Assembly: GCA_019413245.1 (NCBI GenBank)
Contig: DXNX01000148.1
Location: 1 to 6,207 of the forward strand
Direction of reading: 5' to 3'
DNA from: Oscillospiraceae bacterium
GTDB lineage: Bacteria; Bacillota; Clostridia; Oscillospirales; Ruminococcaceae
Length of the DNA: 6,207 nucleotides
Made by a program: the position numbers and the translations under genes. This document shows, piece after piece, positions 5,970 through 6,207 of this stretch; position 1 is the stretch's first letter; the number at the start of each line of letters is the position of its first letter. Below the pieces are notes generated by a model. The model was not told the origin of the DNA. It searched no databases and was given only the letters and a program-made list of their open reading frames with translations.

Positions 5970-6029
5970 GCGGAAAGAGTTTGGGCAAAACTTGTGTTTT
6001 ATTCCACTGTAAGGCACAAAATACGGATT

Positions 6030-6093
6030 GGGAAAATTCCTGTAAAAAAATGTCGAGAAAAGTGTTGACAAACGCCCGCACGAATGGTATTAT
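6030..6093 (+). promoter_or_regulatory. Strong promoter P1, probably of a stable-RNA operon
   Basis: A consensus -35 TTGACA (6065-6070) lies 17 bp from TATTAT (6088-6093, 5/6). An A-rich tract resembling an UP element precedes it (about 6042-6060). No ribosome binding site or start codon follows within the window, and the downstream DNA leads to a second similar promoter. Tandem near-consensus promoters are usual before rRNA operons in Firmicutes. The likely initiating base is near G6100. Confidence 0.8.
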
Positions 6094-6144
6094 ATTTAAG
6101 CTGTCTCGCGAGGGACGGCGGGCGCTGAGAAAAGAAGTTCGGAA

Positions 6145-6158
6145 GAGCTTCGCAGCTC
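6145..6158 (+). other. Small hairpin in the P1 leader
   Basis: GAGCT (6145-6149) pairs with AGCTC (6154-6158) around a TCGC tetraloop, followed by a run of A. It lies between the two promoters and would be present only in transcripts from P1. It has no T-run, so it is not a terminator. The 8-bp palindrome CTCGCGAG (6105-6112) lies earlier in the same leader. Confidence 0.4.
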
Positions 6159-6207
6159 AAAAAAATCTCAAAAAAGTGCTTGACAAAAGAAACTTGATGA
6201 GATATAA
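6159..6207 (+). promoter_or_regulatory. Strong promoter P2, cut by the window edge
   Basis: A consensus -35 TTGACA (6180-6185) lies 17 bp from TATAA at 6203-6207, which the window truncates; the sixth base is not seen. It is preceded by A-tracts (6159-6165 and 6170-6175). It lies 115 bp downstream of P1 and shares its A-tract/GTG/TTGACA layout, suggesting duplication or shared selection. The product, probably 16S rRNA, would begin beyond the edge. Confidence 0.8.

Noticed and set aside
1..6207. CRISPR array, insertion sequence, prophage, toxin-antitoxin or novel defence system
   Set aside because: There are no regularly spaced repeats, transposase or integrase motifs, target duplications or defence-type domains; all long genes belong to ordinary chromosomal families.

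Overview
The window looks like chromosomal DNA from a GC-rich, strictly anaerobic gut Clostridia, most like the Faecalibacterium / Gemmiger / Subdoligranulum group. I infer this from the protein families, the GC-rich codon use, the AGGAGG-type ribosome binding sites and the sigma-A-like promoters. No rRNA or marker gene is present to prove it. I see no phage, transposon, CRISPR array or defence locus, and most of the window is ordinary housekeeping DNA.

Layout, left to right: (1) the 3' end of a plus-strand xpaC-family gene, closed by a hairpin that can also terminate the converging minus-strand gene; (2) a minus-strand flavodiiron protein (fprA family, O2 or NO reduction) with its own extended -10 promoter; (3) a minus-strand PAP2-family membrane phosphatase, whose start I move inward because a sigma-A promoter lies inside the longer reading frame; (4) about 200 bp with no convincing gene; (5) a minus-strand two-gene operon, an ECF-type sigma factor followed with a 4-base overlap by a single-pass membrane protein that is probably its anti-sigma factor; (6) a minus-strand CorA-type metal ion transporter; (7) divergent from corA, two near-consensus promoters 115 bp apart pointing out of the right edge, the pattern expected in front of an rRNA operon.

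The five complete genes are all on the minus strand but form four separate transcription units (corA; sigma plus anti-sigma; PAP2; fprA). Each unit has a recognisable promoter and an intrinsic terminator. The functional link in the window is the sigma/anti-sigma pair: an envelope signal would be sensed by the large outer domain and passed to the sigma factor. The leader of that operon appears to hold both a housekeeping-type promoter and an ECF-type promoter, consistent with basal expression plus autoregulation. The regulon and signal cannot be read from this window.
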